Shown piece by piece: positions 1 through 7,961 of a stretch of 64,000 bases of DNA. Where the stretch lies: the NCBI RefSeq assembly GCF_022747945.1, contig NZ_JALDST010000001.1, positions 1,240,001 through 1,304,000 of the forward strand, in the 5' to 3' direction. Position 1 is the first letter of the stretch. Each line of letters opens with the position of its first letter. The notes under the pieces are model-generated. The model searched no databases. It saw only the letters and a list, made by a program, of their open reading frames with translations, and was not told the origin of the DNA. Source of the stretch: Micromonospora sp. R77 (GTDB lineage: Bacteria > Actinomycetota > Actinomycetes > Mycobacteriales > Micromonosporaceae). Position numbers and translations under genes: made by a program.

Positions 1-79
1 CGAGCCCGTCGACGGCGGTCACCGGGCCGAAGGTCTTGGTGAGTCCGGCCAACTCGACGGCCGGCGCCATGTTCGTCAT
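1..79 (-). CDS. ABC transporter ATP-binding protein, N-terminal fragment
   Basis: Only the first 26 codons are in the window; the gene runs off the left edge. Read on the minus strand from the ATG at 79, the peptide contains ELAGLTKTFGPVTAVDGL, the typical first strand and A-loop region of ABC-2 type ATPases (aromatic F of the KxFG motif). An AAGG sequence lies a few bases before the start. The Walker A motif would lie beyond the edge, so the exact subfamily cannot be told. A second ATG three codons in (MAP) could also be used. The family call rests on this short match only. Confidence 0.75.
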   Translation of the reverse strand, partial: MTNMAPAVELAGLTKTFGPVTAVDGL

Positions 80-150
80 GCCATTACCTTGCGGCGCGCG
101 GCGCTCCGCTCCCCGGAGCGCGCGTCACCTTCCGGCCATGACATTTGTCA

Positions 151-198
151 GCCCCCGCCGCCCCCGCCGCCCCCGCCGCCCCCGCCGCCCCCGCCGCC
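151..198. repeat. Tandem 9-bp GCCCCCGCC repeat
   Basis: Five perfect head-to-tail copies of GCCCCCGCC plus a partial sixth lie in the noncoding space between two minus-strand genes. It is simple-sequence DNA likely to vary in copy number by slippage. It directly abuts the palindromic element that starts at 199. Confidence 0.9.
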
Positions 199-268
199 GA
201 TCATGAAGTCGTGGTGGGTGGCGGGTCCGACCTGTCGGTCATAACGGGAGCCGAAAGTCCATGATCGA
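199..268. repeat. REP-like imperfect palindromic element, copy A
   Basis: The left arm GATCATGAAGTCGTGG and the right arm AAAGTCCATGATCGA are inverted with respect to each other around GATCATG. A second element with the same outline (GATCATGGAAGT ... ACTCCATGATCGA, about 70 bp) lies at 1276-1345 on the other side of the DUF559 gene. Both also carry a central CATAAC. This looks like a short dispersed intergenic repeat rather than a gene-specific operator; copy number in the genome is unknown from here. Confidence 0.6.
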
Positions 269-281
269 CGGCGTTGGCGGG

Positions 282-1142
282 TCAGCGGCGGGTGAGGAGG
301 GCGCGGAGATCGGTGGCGATGTGGGTGGGGCGGGTGTAGAGGTCGCGGTCGGTGTAGTGGCGCATGGTCCAGCCTTGGGAGGAGAGCCAGTTCATGCGGG
401 ATCGGTCGGCGCGCAGGCGGTCGCGGGTGAGGTGAGAGGCACCGTCGTACTCGATGCCGATCCGACGGCCCCGGTAGCCGAGGTCGAGCCGGTAGATCGG
501 CACGCCGAAGGCGTCAGGCACCCAGATCTGCGGCTCCGGCGCCGGCAGGCCAGCATCGATGATCAAGAGCCGGAGTTGGCTCTCCTGCCGGCACTCCGGC
601 CGCGGGTCGGCCAGGCGCACCAACTGGCGGGCCTGGCGGATGCCACGCAGCCGCGCATGCTTCCGCAGCTCCGAACGAAGGTCGTCCGGCCGGCACGCGC
701 CAGAGCGAAGGGCAAGGTCGATGATCGGCAGGGCGTCCGTCCGTCGCAGCCCGCGCGCGAGGTCTACCGCGCACCGGGCAGCCGGCGCCGTCGGCAGCCC
801 CGACAGGAGCACGGGCTCGCGCACCGGCAGTACGGACTCGTGTGCGATCACGCCGCTGATTCTGGGCACGATCGTGCCGGTCGGCACGATCACATGGACG
901 GCATCCTGGGGTACGTCGCCGAAGCCGTGCAACCGGGCAGCGGTGTGGAAACCCACCACCGCCTCCGGCGGCAGACGCAGCAGGATCGCCTTCAACTCGA
1001 CGAACCAGCCACTGGACTTGACATCGACATAGACGCCTCTGCTCACCCGCCGCAACCGCCCCGAGTCGACCCCGTGCCGAACCGCCGCCCGCGAGCAACC
1101 AGCGCTCACCAGATCCCGGTACGCCCACAGCTCTTCGGTCAT
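282..1142 (-). CDS. AbiEi-N-like / DUF559 domain protein
   Basis: The 286-residue protein has two parts. Residues about 1-60 resemble the winged-helix N-terminal domain of AbiEi-type antitoxins (RAAVRHGVDSGRLRRVSRGVY). Residues about 195-286 carry the DUF559/Vsr-like endonuclease-fold pattern, with YRLDLGYRGRRIGIEYDG, then H, and a C-terminal GW...R..D motif; the D and E of LDLGY...IEYDG would be the metal-binding residues. This two-domain form is common in actinobacteria, usually as a stand-alone gene of unknown role, and no toxin gene is adjacent. ATG start at 1142 with a weak CAGGA upstream. It is flanked on both sides by the same palindromic repeat. Nuclease activity is not proven. Confidence 0.8.
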   Translation of the reverse strand: MTEELWAYRDLVSAGCSRAAVRHGVDSGRLRRVSRGVYVDVKSSGWFVELKAILLRLPPEAVVGFHTAARLHGFGDVPQDAVHVIVPTGTIVPRISGVIAHESVLPVREPVLLSGLPTAPAARCAVDLARGLRRTDALPIIDLALRSGACRPDDLRSELRKHARLRGIRQARQLVRLADPRPECRQESQLRLLIIDAGLPAPEPQIWVPDAFGVPIYRLDLGYRGRRIGIEYDGASHLTRDRLRADRSRMNWLSSQGWTMRHYTDRDLYTRPTHIATDLRALLTRR

Positions 1143-1218
1143 GCCCGCAGATCCTGACCACCCCCACCAGATCCCCCAACCCCGCCACCCAGCCCTGTGG
1201 ACACCCCACCCTCCTGTG

Positions 1219-1273
1219 GAAAACCCCCACCCCCACCCCCACCCTGCTATATCCCCACCCCACCCCGACCCCG
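1219..1273. other. C-rich low-complexity intergenic tract
   Basis: A strongly strand-biased run of ACCCCC-type units sits in the 288-bp gap between the DUF559 gene and the DUF3103-like gene, just before palindromic element B. No ORF or terminator was recognised in it. The opposite strand is a G-rich run that could form quadruplex structure; that is inference only. Confidence 0.6.
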
Positions 1274-1275
1274 CC

Positions 1276-1345
1276 GATCATGGAAGTGTGGCGGCTCGCA
1301 AACCCCTCATAACTCATTTTCCGCACACCACGACTCCATGATCGA
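1276..1345. repeat. REP-like imperfect palindromic element, copy B
   Basis: The left arm GATCATGGAAGTGTGG and the right arm CCACGACTCCATGATCGA form an imperfect inverted repeat about 70 bp long. The arm sequence, length, central CATAAC and orientation match the element at 199-268, so the pair brackets the DUF559 gene. Confidence 0.6.
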
Positions 1346-1430
1346 TGAGGAAGCCAGGGCGGCGTCGGGCGGTCGCGCGCGTGTGGGAGGGGCGCCGGAA
1401 GCGTCCCTCCCTCGGGTGTCGGGAAGGGCG

Positions 1431-2552
1431 TCAGAGCTGTGACACCCAGTACGGGGAGACGTCCAGCCAGCCGTTGGCGCGCGCGCCGTACAGGCGGCCG
1501 CTGCTGGTGGTGCTCAGGGTGTACCAGGCGTCCACGAAGTCGGGGTCGTCGGTGTACCAGGAGGTCGGGATGGCGTCCAGGACCGCGTTGACCAGCGGCG
1601 TGTACGCGCCACCGTCCACGATCACCAGCAGCGCGTCGGCGATCGCCTTGACCAGCGACGCATAGTTGGTGTCCCCGTCGTCCTCCATCATCACCACGTC
1701 GGCCAGGTCGTACTTGTAGGCCGAGAAGTGCACCAGGAGCTGGTTCGGGTAGTAGGTCGTCCCGTCGTTGTCCAGGTACGGCATCTGCACCAGGTCGACC
1801 TTGGCCCTGCCGTCCAGCCCGAACCCGGCCACCACGTCGTAGATCTCGGCGGCGCCCTTGATCCAGGGCTCCTCGTCGTCGCTGAGCCGGACCGCGTCGA
1901 CCTTCGTGGCCCAGTAACCGGCCGAGGCGGTCGCTCCCTGAGTGGCGGCCCGGGCCGGGACGGCCTGGCCGATGCCCCGCGCGTCCAACTCCCGGCGCAT
2001 CACCGTCAGCCCGGCGGAGAGCGCCCGCTCGGCGTCCACCTCGACCACCAGCACCGGTCGGCGCGGCAGGCGGACCGCGTCCAGCAGCACGGTCCGGCCG
2101 GCCCGGTCGTAGGCCCGCACGCTCGTCACCGAGTCGTCGGTCGGGGCGGCGGCCACCAGCGGCGCCTCGCCACGGGCCAGGGCGGCCCGCATGTCCGGGT
2201 GGGCCAGCCGCAGCCGCAGCAGTGAACCGGTGCCGCTCGGTAGGCCCTTGGCGGTCAGCAGCCGCTGGTTGGCGGCCCGGAGGTCACCGGCGAGGCGACC
2301 CCCGGCGTCGGCGGTGAGCAGGTCGACGGGGCCGCTCGCGGCAGCGGTGCGCAGTCGCGCCACGGTGGACCGGTCGGCGACCGCCAGCCGGTGGGCCACC
2401 CCGTCGAGGACGGTGAACACCGGGCCGCCGGCGACGGCAGCCGGTGCGGACGCGACGGGCCCGGCGTACGCCGGACCGGTGACCGTCGCCGCCAGGGTGA
2501 CGGCCGCGACGCCGATCGACAGGGCGGCGTGCCGGAAGGTACGTGGGTTCAC
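1431..2552 (-). CDS. Secreted DUF3103-like protein
   Basis: The GTG at 2552 is chosen because GAGGAG lies five bases before it and a clean Sec signal peptide follows (N-RTF-R, hydrophobic LSIGVAAVTLAATVT, then AYA cleavage). This gives 373 residues instead of a longer, leaderless-looking extension. The mature part has a conserved-looking block, DDEEPWIKGAAEIY, PYLDNDGTTYYPNQ and VVMMEDDGDTNY, which resembles the acidic core of DUF3103 proteins. Their function is unknown; the DxDGDxN pattern suggests calcium binding. It is probably exported and acts outside the cell. Single gene, divergent from the flavoprotein at 2709. Confidence 0.7.
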   Translation of the reverse strand: MNPRTFRHAALSIGVAAVTLAATVTGPAYAGPVASAPAAVAGGPVFTVLDGVAHRLAVADRSTVARLRTAAASGPVDLLTADAGGRLAGDLRAANQRLLTAKGLPSGTGSLLRLRLAHPDMRAALARGEAPLVAAAPTDDSVTSVRAYDRAGRTVLLDAVRLPRRPVLVVEVDAERALSAGLTVMRRELDARGIGQAVPARAATQGATASAGYWATKVDAVRLSDDEEPWIKGAAEIYDVVAGFGLDGRAKVDLVQMPYLDNDGTTYYPNQLLVHFSAYKYDLADVVMMEDDGDTNYASLVKAIADALLVIVDGGAYTPLVNAVLDAIPTSWYTDDPDFVDAWYTLSTTSSGRLYGARANGWLDVSPYWVSQL

Positions 2553-2695
2553 GTGGGGCTCCTCTGCGCGTCCCGGCCACCGACTCATGGCGGTGACCGA
2601 GAGGTGGATGGCGACCCATACATGGATATCCGTCCATGAGATGGTCGTCAATGGCCTGCCCCTTCGGGGGACAGCCACCCAGGGGCCGGTCAACC

Positions 2696-2701
2696 TAGGC
2701 T
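2696..2701 (+). promoter_or_regulatory. -10 box for a leaderless transcript
   Basis: TAGGCT fits TANNNT and ends seven bases before the ATG at 2709, with no ribosome-binding site between. Transcription would therefore start at or next to the A of the start codon. No good -35 is visible. Confidence 0.5.
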
Positions 2702-2708
2702 GACGAAC

Positions 2709-3854
2709 ATGTCGTCCTCATCCCTCGTGGAATCGGTGGCCGCGCTGGCGAGGCAGGTCCGCACGGACGCCGCCGCCATCGAGCAGGCCGGTCGGCTGCC
2801 CGAGCCGCTTCTCGGCCGGCTGGCCGAGCTGGGCGTGTTCCGGCTCGCCGCGCCCCGGTCAGCCGGCGGACTGGAGGCCGACCCGCTGACCCTCTGTACG
2901 ATCGTGCACGACCTGGCCCGGGCCGACGGATCAGTCGGCTGGTGCGCGATGATCGCCGCCGCCACCAGCGTGACACTCGGCCATCTCGACGAACAGGTGG
3001 CCGCCGACCTGCTCGCCGACCCCGGGTTCCTGATCGCCGGGGTGGCCGCCCCGCTCGGCCGGGCCCGACCGGTGGACGACGGATACCGTCTCACCGGTCG
3101 GTGGGCGTTCGCCAGCGCCAGCCGGCACGCCACCTGGTTGGTGCTGGGCGCCGTGCTGGCCGGCGAGTCCGGGCCGGGCGGCCGGCCGGTTCTCCGGCAC
3201 CTCGTCGTGCCGGCGGCCGAGGTGTTGTCGCACGACACCTGGCAGGTCGCCGGGCTGCGCGCCACCGGCAGCGACGACGTGGAGGCACGAGACGTGCTAG
3301 TGCCGGCCAACCGGTCGTTCTCGCTGTTCGGGCCGGTGCCGCCGCGACCCGGGGCGCTCTACGCCTTCCCGGTCTTCAGCTACCTGTCGCTCGGGGTCGG
3401 TGCCGCCGCGCTCGGCATCGCCCGCGCCGCCGTGGACGAGATCGGCCGGCTGGCGCGGGAGAAGCCGATTCCCGGCCAGGGCGGCACGATCGCCGGCAGG
3501 CCGGCCGTCCGGACCGCGGTCGCCCGCGCCGAGATGCTGCTCGGCGGCGGCTGGCACCTGCTGCGGGCCACGGTGGCCGAGTGCTGGCAGACGGCACTCG
3601 CCGGCGACCCCGTCACCCTGGAGCAGCGGGCCCGGCTCCGACTGGCGGCGGCGAACGCGGCCGGTTCGGCCGCCGCCGCCGTGGACCTCGCCTACCAGGC
3701 GGGCGGCGGCACCTCGGTGTACGCGAGCAGCCCGTTGCAGCGGCACTTCCGCGACGTGCACGTCGCCACCCAGCACGCCATGGTCGGGCCGGACATCGTG
3801 GAGCTGGCCGGCGCGGTACTGCTCGGGCAGCAGGTGGACACGGCCCGGCTGTAG
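2709..3854 (+). CDS. Acyl-CoA dehydrogenase-fold flavoprotein (monooxygenase-like)
   Basis: The 381-residue protein has the full acyl-CoA dehydrogenase outline: an N-terminal helical domain (ELGVFRLAAPRSAGG), the DGSVGWCAMI segment, a middle beta domain (GRWAFASASRHATW) and a C-terminal helical domain of the Acyl-CoA_dh_2 type ending SPLQRHFRDVHVATQHAM. This subgroup includes flavin-dependent hydroxylases such as HsaA/HpaB-like group D enzymes and lacks the usual catalytic Glu context of true dehydrogenases, so a two-component monooxygenase is as likely as a dehydrogenase. The substrate is unknown; no flavin reductase gene is adjacent. The protein at 19795 is a paralogue with the same motifs. 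Confidence 0.8.
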   Translation: MSSSSLVESVAALARQVRTDAAAIEQAGRLPEPLLGRLAELGVFRLAAPRSAGGLEADPLTLCTIVHDLARADGSVGWCAMIAAATSVTLGHLDEQVAADLLADPGFLIAGVAAPLGRARPVDDGYRLTGRWAFASASRHATWLVLGAVLAGESGPGGRPVLRHLVVPAAEVLSHDTWQVAGLRATGSDDVEARDVLVPANRSFSLFGPVPPRPGALYAFPVFSYLSLGVGAAALGIARAAVDEIGRLAREKPIPGQGGTIAGRPAVRTAVARAEMLLGGGWHLLRATVAECWQTALAGDPVTLEQRARLRLAAANAAGSAAAAVDLAYQAGGGTSVYASSPLQRHFRDVHVATQHAMVGPDIVELAGAVLLGQQVDTARL

Positions 3855-3862
3855 CAGGGCGG

Positions 3863-4078
3863 TCAGGAAGCAGGGCGGCCCGCCGAGCGCCCTGGCGACT
3901 CGAGCGCCCCCGCCCTGCGGCGGGCCAGCAGGTCTTCGGTGATGAGCAGCCCGGCCGGGACGAAGCCCAGCAGGAAGCCGCTGGGGCCGATGAGCATCAC
4001 ACAGCCGGCCACCCAGCCACCCAGCATCCAGCCAGCGTAGGCGGGCGCACGCTCGCCGCGGCGCCCCAGCCGCGCCAC
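3863..4078 (-). CDS. Small membrane protein, unknown
   Basis: A 71-residue product starting at the GTG at 4078 (GGGGGAGG lies further upstream, so the start is uncertain). Residues about 13-46 are hydrophobic and Gly-rich (GWMLGGWVAGCVMLIGPSGF, then LLGFVPAGLLI), which would give one long or two short membrane spans, followed by a basic ARRR tail. It is the last gene of a minus-strand set with the two genes upstream (4141 and 4392) and converges on the flavoprotein gene with eight bases between them. No family recognised. Confidence 0.5.
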   Translation of the reverse strand: MARLGRRGERAPAYAGWMLGGWVAGCVMLIGPSGFLLGFVPAGLLITEDLLARRRAGALESPGRSAGRPAS

Positions 4079-4140
4079 CAGGAGGCCGCACCTCCCCCAC
4101 GAGAGCGAGCCCCTCCCCCACCGGGGACGTTGGAGCCTCC

Positions 4141-4395
4141 TCACCGCAGCCGGAACCGCCGGGAGCACTCGCCGTCGTGGTCGGGCCGCAGCAGACAGCG
4201 CTGCCCACCGGGCAGCAGCCGGTCGCAGAACACCCAGTGACGTACGTTCTGCTCGTCCTCCAGCGAGACGGTGGTGCCCCCCGGTTCGGTCTGCGGCAGG
4301 ACGTGCGTCCAGTGCGCCACCACCCGGGCGAGCCGCTGGGCGGAGACCAGGTCGCTGACGACCACGGGCAGGTGGATGACCCAGCGCTCGGTCAC
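4141..4395 (-). CDS. Small Cys-containing protein, unknown
   Basis: This 84-residue gene begins with a GTG that overlaps the stop of the DivIVA-domain gene upstream (GTGA), so the two are probably translationally coupled. The protein has a plausible beta-alpha start (WVIHLPVVVSDLVSAQRLARVV) and a C-terminal stretch with Cys and His residues (VFCDRLLPGGQRCLLRPDHDGEC) that could bind a metal. No family recognised. Its place between a DivIVA-domain gene and a small membrane protein suggests a common envelope- or pole-related role, but that is only context. Confidence 0.6.
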   Translation of the reverse strand: MTERWVIHLPVVVSDLVSAQRLARVVAHWTHVLPQTEPGGTTVSLEDEQNVRHWVFCDRLLPGGQRCLLRPDHDGECSRRFRLR

Positions 4396-4706
4396 CGTCC
4401 CTGACTCCGCTCGGCGCGGGTACGGGCCTGCTCGGACTGCCAGCGGCGCAACGCGTCCTTGATCCGGTCGGTCTCCCGCCGGCTTTGCGCGAGCGCGTCG
4501 TAGACGATCGCCAGATCGCCGGCGACCCAGTCGAGGAACTCCCGCACCTCCTGTGGGTCGAGTCCACGCCGGCCGAGCGGAGTGGGCCGGAACCATCGCT
4601 CGCGCACCTGCCAGGGGCGCAGCGGATGATAGGTCGCCGCGCGGTAGCAGGTCGGCCCGAGGACCGACCGTTGGCGACGCCGGGCACGCCGGAGGAAGAC
4701 GCGCAT
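4392..4706 (-). CDS. DivIVA-domain protein, short
   Basis: The ATG at 4706 (AGG seven bases before it) gives a 104-residue protein. After a basic N-terminus it has FRPTPLGRRGLDPQEVREFL, the DivIVA-domain signature in which the protein binds negatively curved membrane, followed by a helix (DWVAGDLAIVYDALAQSRRE) that should form a coiled coil. It lacks the long C-terminal coiled coil of true DivIVA/Wag31, so it is a small accessory member. It heads a three-gene minus-strand operon that diverges from the XRE regulator at 4980. Confidence 0.75.
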   Translation of the reverse strand: MRVFLRRARRRQRSVLGPTCYRAATYHPLRPWQVRERWFRPTPLGRRGLDPQEVREFLDWVAGDLAIVYDALAQSRRETDRIKDALRRWQSEQARTRAERSQGR

Positions 4707-4943
4707 GACAGGACCTGCCTCTCCGTCGAGATGGAAATGTGGAAGGGCGGGCCCGCCGGCCCGCCCGCACCGGCGGACCCACCCCGGCACCTGCCACCGC
4801 AGCCTTCATTCAGCAGTACGTCAGCAGGGCCAGTTGAGCAGGGCACGAAGGTGAGCACCCTCCGCTACTCATACGATCCGTGGCCTCACTCATCGTGCAT
4901 CGCATTGGGCTCTTTATGCAACTCCCGATTAGGGACTGTGTCG

Positions 4944-4972
4944 TTGCGAAGCGCGTCCGGTTACGTCAGACT
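4944..4972 (+). promoter_or_regulatory. Promoter of the XRE-DUF397 pair
   Basis: TTGCGA (4944-4949) and CAGACT (4967-4972) are 17 bases apart; the -10 ends seven bases before the ATG at 4980. This would give a leaderless mRNA. The surrounding 4890-4940 stretch is relatively AT-rich for this genome and also lies upstream of the divergent DivIVA operon. Confidence 0.5.
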
Positions 4973-4979
4973 GACGCCC

Positions 4980-5816
4980 ATGACTGGAAGTCCGACCGTC
5001 CGACGTCGCCGCCTGGCCGCCGCGCTCCGTCGCCTTCGCGAGCAGACCGGCATGACCGCCGACCAGGCCGCCAAGGAGGTGGGCATCTCGAAGTCGGCGA
5101 TCAGCCGCATCGAGAACGCCCAGGTCTCCGTCATGCCGCCGGTCGCCCGTGGGCTCCTCGAGCTGTACGGCGTCGAGGGAGACGAGGTCGACGCACTCGT
5201 CCAGGTGGCTCGGGACGCCCGCAAGCGCGGCTGGTGGCAGGCCTACGACGACGTGCTGCCGGACTGGTTCGAGGTCTACGTCGGACTGGAGGCCGAGGCC
5301 TCGGAGATCCGCGCCTTCCAGCCACAACTGATCCCCGGCCTGCTCCAGACGGCCGACTACGCCCGTGCGGTGATTCGTGCCGAGCATCCAGACGCGCCCA
5401 GCGAGGAGGTCGACCGACGGGTCGAGCTGCGGATGCGCCGCCAGGACACCGACACCCCGCCGAAGCTCTGGGTGGTGCTGGACGAGGCAGCCCTGCGGCG
5501 GCCGGTCGGCGGTGCCGAGGCGTTCCAGGCCCAGTTGCGGCGGCTGATCGAGGAGGCCGACCGACCGGGCCGGACCGTCCAGATCCTGACCTTCGGTGCC
5601 GGCGAGTACGGGTCCATGGGCAGTGCCTTCAGCGTGCTGACCTTCCCCGAGCCGGCCGATCCGGGGGTCGTCTACGTCGAAACCCGCGCGGGTAGCCTCT
5701 ATCTCGAAGGCCAACAGGTCAGGGAGTACAGCCGCGTCTTCGAGCACCTGGTCGCCACGGCGGCCGGCGCCCGCAAGTCGCGCGACCTGATCCAGGGGGC
5801 GATCGACGAGCTATGA
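4980..5816 (+). CDS. XRE-family regulator with DUF5753 domain
   Basis: This 278-residue protein starts at the ATG at 4980 (MTGSPTVRRRRLAAALRRLR). Residues about 10-65 form a helix-turn-helix (MTADQAAKEVGISKSAISRI) and the rest is the DUF5753 domain typical of Scr1-type actinobacterial regulators (AFQPQLIPGLLQTADYARAV, then VLDEAALRRPVGG and VVYVETRAGSLYLE). Such proteins are almost always followed by a DUF397 gene, as here (13 bases downstream), and the pair is thought to act in developmental control or as a regulator with a small partner or antagonist. Its target is not visible in the sequence. Confidence 0.92.
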   Translation: MTGSPTVRRRRLAAALRRLREQTGMTADQAAKEVGISKSAISRIENAQVSVMPPVARGLLELYGVEGDEVDALVQVARDARKRGWWQAYDDVLPDWFEVYVGLEAEASEIRAFQPQLIPGLLQTADYARAVIRAEHPDAPSEEVDRRVELRMRRQDTDTPPKLWVVLDEAALRRPVGGAEAFQAQLRRLIEEADRPGRTVQILTFGAGEYGSMGSAFSVLTFPEPADPGVVYVETRAGSLYLEGQQVREYSRVFEHLVATAAGARKSRDLIQGAIDEL

Positions 5817-5829
5817 GAGGACGGCGCGG

Positions 5830-6036
5830 GTGGAAGAGGTCAACCAGGCCCCGGTGACCTGGCGCAAGAGCACCCGCAGCAACGGCTCCGGCGACTGCGT
5901 CGAGGTCGCCGACAACCTCCCCGGCGTCGTCGGGCTGCGCGACAGCAAGAATCCGACCGGCCCTGTGTTGACCTTCGGGCCGAAGGCTTGGTCACTTTTC
6001 GTCGGGAGCGTCAAGCAGGGGACGCTCGGTCACTAG
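5830..6036 (+). CDS. DUF397 small protein, partner of the XRE regulator
   Basis: A 68-residue product from the GTG at 5830, with AGAGGA about eight bases upstream. It contains the family core WRKSTRSNGSGDCVEVAD, then VGLRDSKNPTGPVLTF and WSLFVGSVKQG. DUF397 proteins are small partners encoded next to XRE-DUF5753 regulators, as in this pair. A single Cys (GDCVEV) is the family landmark. Confidence 0.93.
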   Translation: MEEVNQAPVTWRKSTRSNGSGDCVEVADNLPGVVGLRDSKNPTGPVLTFGPKAWSLFVGSVKQGTLGH

Positions 6037-6174
6037 CATCCGGGGTCACTGGGCGTTAGCCCGTGCGTGGGACCGCGTCCAGATCGCGCTTCGGGCTCCT
6101 CGCGGTGTTGAATGTCTGATCATCGACCCTGATTCGGCCTGTGCAGCGACGTTTCTGGGTGGCAGCATTCGTGG

Positions 6175-7488
6175 GTGGCGTTCTCATCCTCTGTGGGCGG
6201 TCAACCGCCTGCACTGTCAACACCTGGGACCTATGAGGTCGAGTCAAGCTGGAAGCTCGCGGACCTGGTCAAGGATGCGGTTTTCCACAAGACAGGGCGC
6301 ATGGTGGACATCCGTCCGGTGCCCGAACTGGAGGATGAGCTAACTAGCCGCAGTGTCCGCCCTATGGAGTTGCTACTCGGTCTGGGCAAGACGACGAGCG
6401 CACTGCCGGGTCTTCATCAGGCAGGTGCAGCCGGGCTGCCCGGGCTTACCGCGCTCCGCACTGCCAGTCGCTGGGCCATCATCCGTTACCTGTGGGCGTT
6501 TGCGGAGGCTCGGCCGGATCTTAGGCTTTCGGCACTGACCAGTCAGGTCCGGAACCATCAGCGTTCGCTCTTCTCCGAGCACTTCGGGATCGCCATCGCC
6601 ACGGATCTGGTGGAGCAACTGATACTCACCGAGCCCGCCCGAGTGGTCGATGCGGACGCGGTGAACTACGACGCCGTCCTTGGTCCCGCAATGGAGGGCC
6701 TGGGCTCCCACAAGCCGGACTACTTCTGGTACAACATGCGCGGCAGAGACTTGACCGATGTTGTCGTGCTGGAAGCCAAGGGCAACAGTTCAGGACGACG
6801 GATGACCATCCTGCAACTGGCCCGTGGCGTGCAGCAGGTTCTTGTACCAAAGGCCGTCCCGGGTGCCAGCATGCGCCGGATCGTGATTGGTGCCTGCTTG
6901 GCTGGCCGGAGGATCAAGGGCTTTGCCTTGGAGGTCGGCGAGCCTGATGACGAAACCAGGGGAGAAATTGCGGCAGCCTTCGCCATGGAGGAAGCCGGGG
7001 TAAGGCCAGGCTACAACGAGCCTGAGAGCGGGGACTGGGTTTCGGAGGATGCCCTCGCCACGCCCGTCAGCCGCGACGAGGTGGTACGTGAGGCTCAAGA
7101 TCTCGATCGAGCGCGCCTTTTTGCCTTCGCTGGCTTACCCCCAGAACCAGCAGGGCCGCTGTTCGAAGCAGACCGTCAAGCCGCCAACGCGCTGGACATC
7201 GTTGATGTGGTTGATGTCAACGAGACCTCATTCCGGTGCGAGACCTCCCTGATCAACCTCGGTGGTCGTTACCTGAGCGTGCGGACAGGTGTAGCCGAAG
7301 GATTTCTCTCCATGTCCGGTGACACTGAGGCCGATTTTGAACGACGCCGCGCTCTTTACACGGAGGGCCGACCAGGGCGAAACTCCTACGCCTTCAGGGC
7401 AGGCCGGTCGCGGAGCCGACCTCAGGAGGAACTAAGCGTCGTGACCTCGGCGGACGGATGCATGCTCTCTCTGTCGATGCTTAACTAA
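6175..7488 (+). CDS. Putative PD-(D/E)XK nuclease-like protein, unknown family
   Basis: I do not recognise a named family for this 437-residue protein. Residues 181-202 read PD, then 17 residues, then a hydrophobic strand VVVLEAK, which fits the PD-(D/E)XK catalytic pattern (D182, E200, K202) of restriction-type endonucleases. The N-terminal 180 residues are mostly helical and the C-terminal 130 residues have beta-rich stretches. The start at GTG 6175 has no clear ribosome-binding site and is uncertain. Base composition is visibly less GC-rich than the neighbours, with TT/AT codons (TTT, CTT, ACT), which suggests horizontal gain. A hairpin follows the stop. A defence or DNA-modification role is inference. 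Confidence 0.6.
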   Translation: MAFSSSVGGQPPALSTPGTYEVESSWKLADLVKDAVFHKTGRMVDIRPVPELEDELTSRSVRPMELLLGLGKTTSALPGLHQAGAAGLPGLTALRTASRWAIIRYLWAFAEARPDLRLSALTSQVRNHQRSLFSEHFGIAIATDLVEQLILTEPARVVDADAVNYDAVLGPAMEGLGSHKPDYFWYNMRGRDLTDVVVLEAKGNSSGRRMTILQLARGVQQVLVPKAVPGASMRRIVIGACLAGRRIKGFALEVGEPDDETRGEIAAAFAMEEAGVRPGYNEPESGDWVSEDALATPVSRDEVVREAQDLDRARLFAFAGLPPEPAGPLFEADRQAANALDIVDVVDVNETSFRCETSLINLGGRYLSVRTGVAEGFLSMSGDTEADFERRRALYTEGRPGRNSYAFRAGRSRSRPQEELSVVTSADGCMLSLSMLN

Positions 7489-7502
7489 GCCAAGGGAAAG
7501 TT

Positions 7503-7517
7503 CGCCCCGCAGGGGCG
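7503..7517 (+). terminator. Short hairpin after the nuclease-like gene
   Basis: CGCCCC and GGGGCG form a 6-bp stem with a GCA loop, starting 15 bases after the stop at 7488. There is no T run, so it is a weak terminator at best. Confidence 0.35.
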
Positions 7518-7622
7518 CCGCCCATTCCAGGCCGGGAGCCACTCTGGCGATGGCTGAGGGCTCGACGCCGCCCGACTTCCGCGAGTGAATCACCCACTAG
7601 TCATATTGAGAGACACAACAGC

Positions 7623-7883
7623 ATGCACAGAGGGCAACTGAACCGTGATGCGCGGGCCGTGCCGGTCCAACTCGACAACCCATGGCCACCGGACGGGACA
7701 ATCGGCGTCGTCACTACAGGAGGGCGAACTTTCCATCGGAACACCGACTGTCCCGGCTACCGCCAGGGAGTACGGCAGGCGGAAGAGAAGGGCCGGACCA
7801 TCAACGAGGTCGAGGCCATCAGCGCCGCCGACGCTCGCCATCGCGGCAAGGGAGCCTGCCGACGCTGCTGGCCATCCACGTGA
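7623..7883 (+). CDS. Small Cys/His protein, possible zinc ribbon
   Basis: This 86-residue protein has an H-R-N-T-D-C motif (residues about 38-43) and a C-terminal CRRC, with the spacing expected for a small HC...CC zinc-binding fold (FHRNTDCPGY ... GACRRCWP). The start ATG at 7623 follows a GAGAG and a CATATT -10-like box at 7602-7607. It lies in the lower-GC patch with the nuclease-like gene upstream and an unknown gene downstream, so a shared accessory function is possible. Similar short HxxxxC...CxxC proteins occur beside restriction or phage-related genes, but no specific role can be assigned. Confidence 0.55.
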   Translation: MHRGQLNRDARAVPVQLDNPWPPDGTIGVVTTGGRTFHRNTDCPGYRQGVRQAEEKGRTINEVEAISAADARHRGKGACRRCWPST

Positions 7884-7961
7884 GGCCGATGCTTCAGCGG
7901 CTCGCAGATGGAGCAAAGTTCCCACTTCCGTCGACTCGAAAGCATCGATAGGTTCACTGGC

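Noticed and set aside
3863..4858. A 331-residue minus-strand frame
   Set aside because: The upper part is antisense-like low-information sequence overlapping the DivIVA-domain operon; only the last 71 codons look like a protein.
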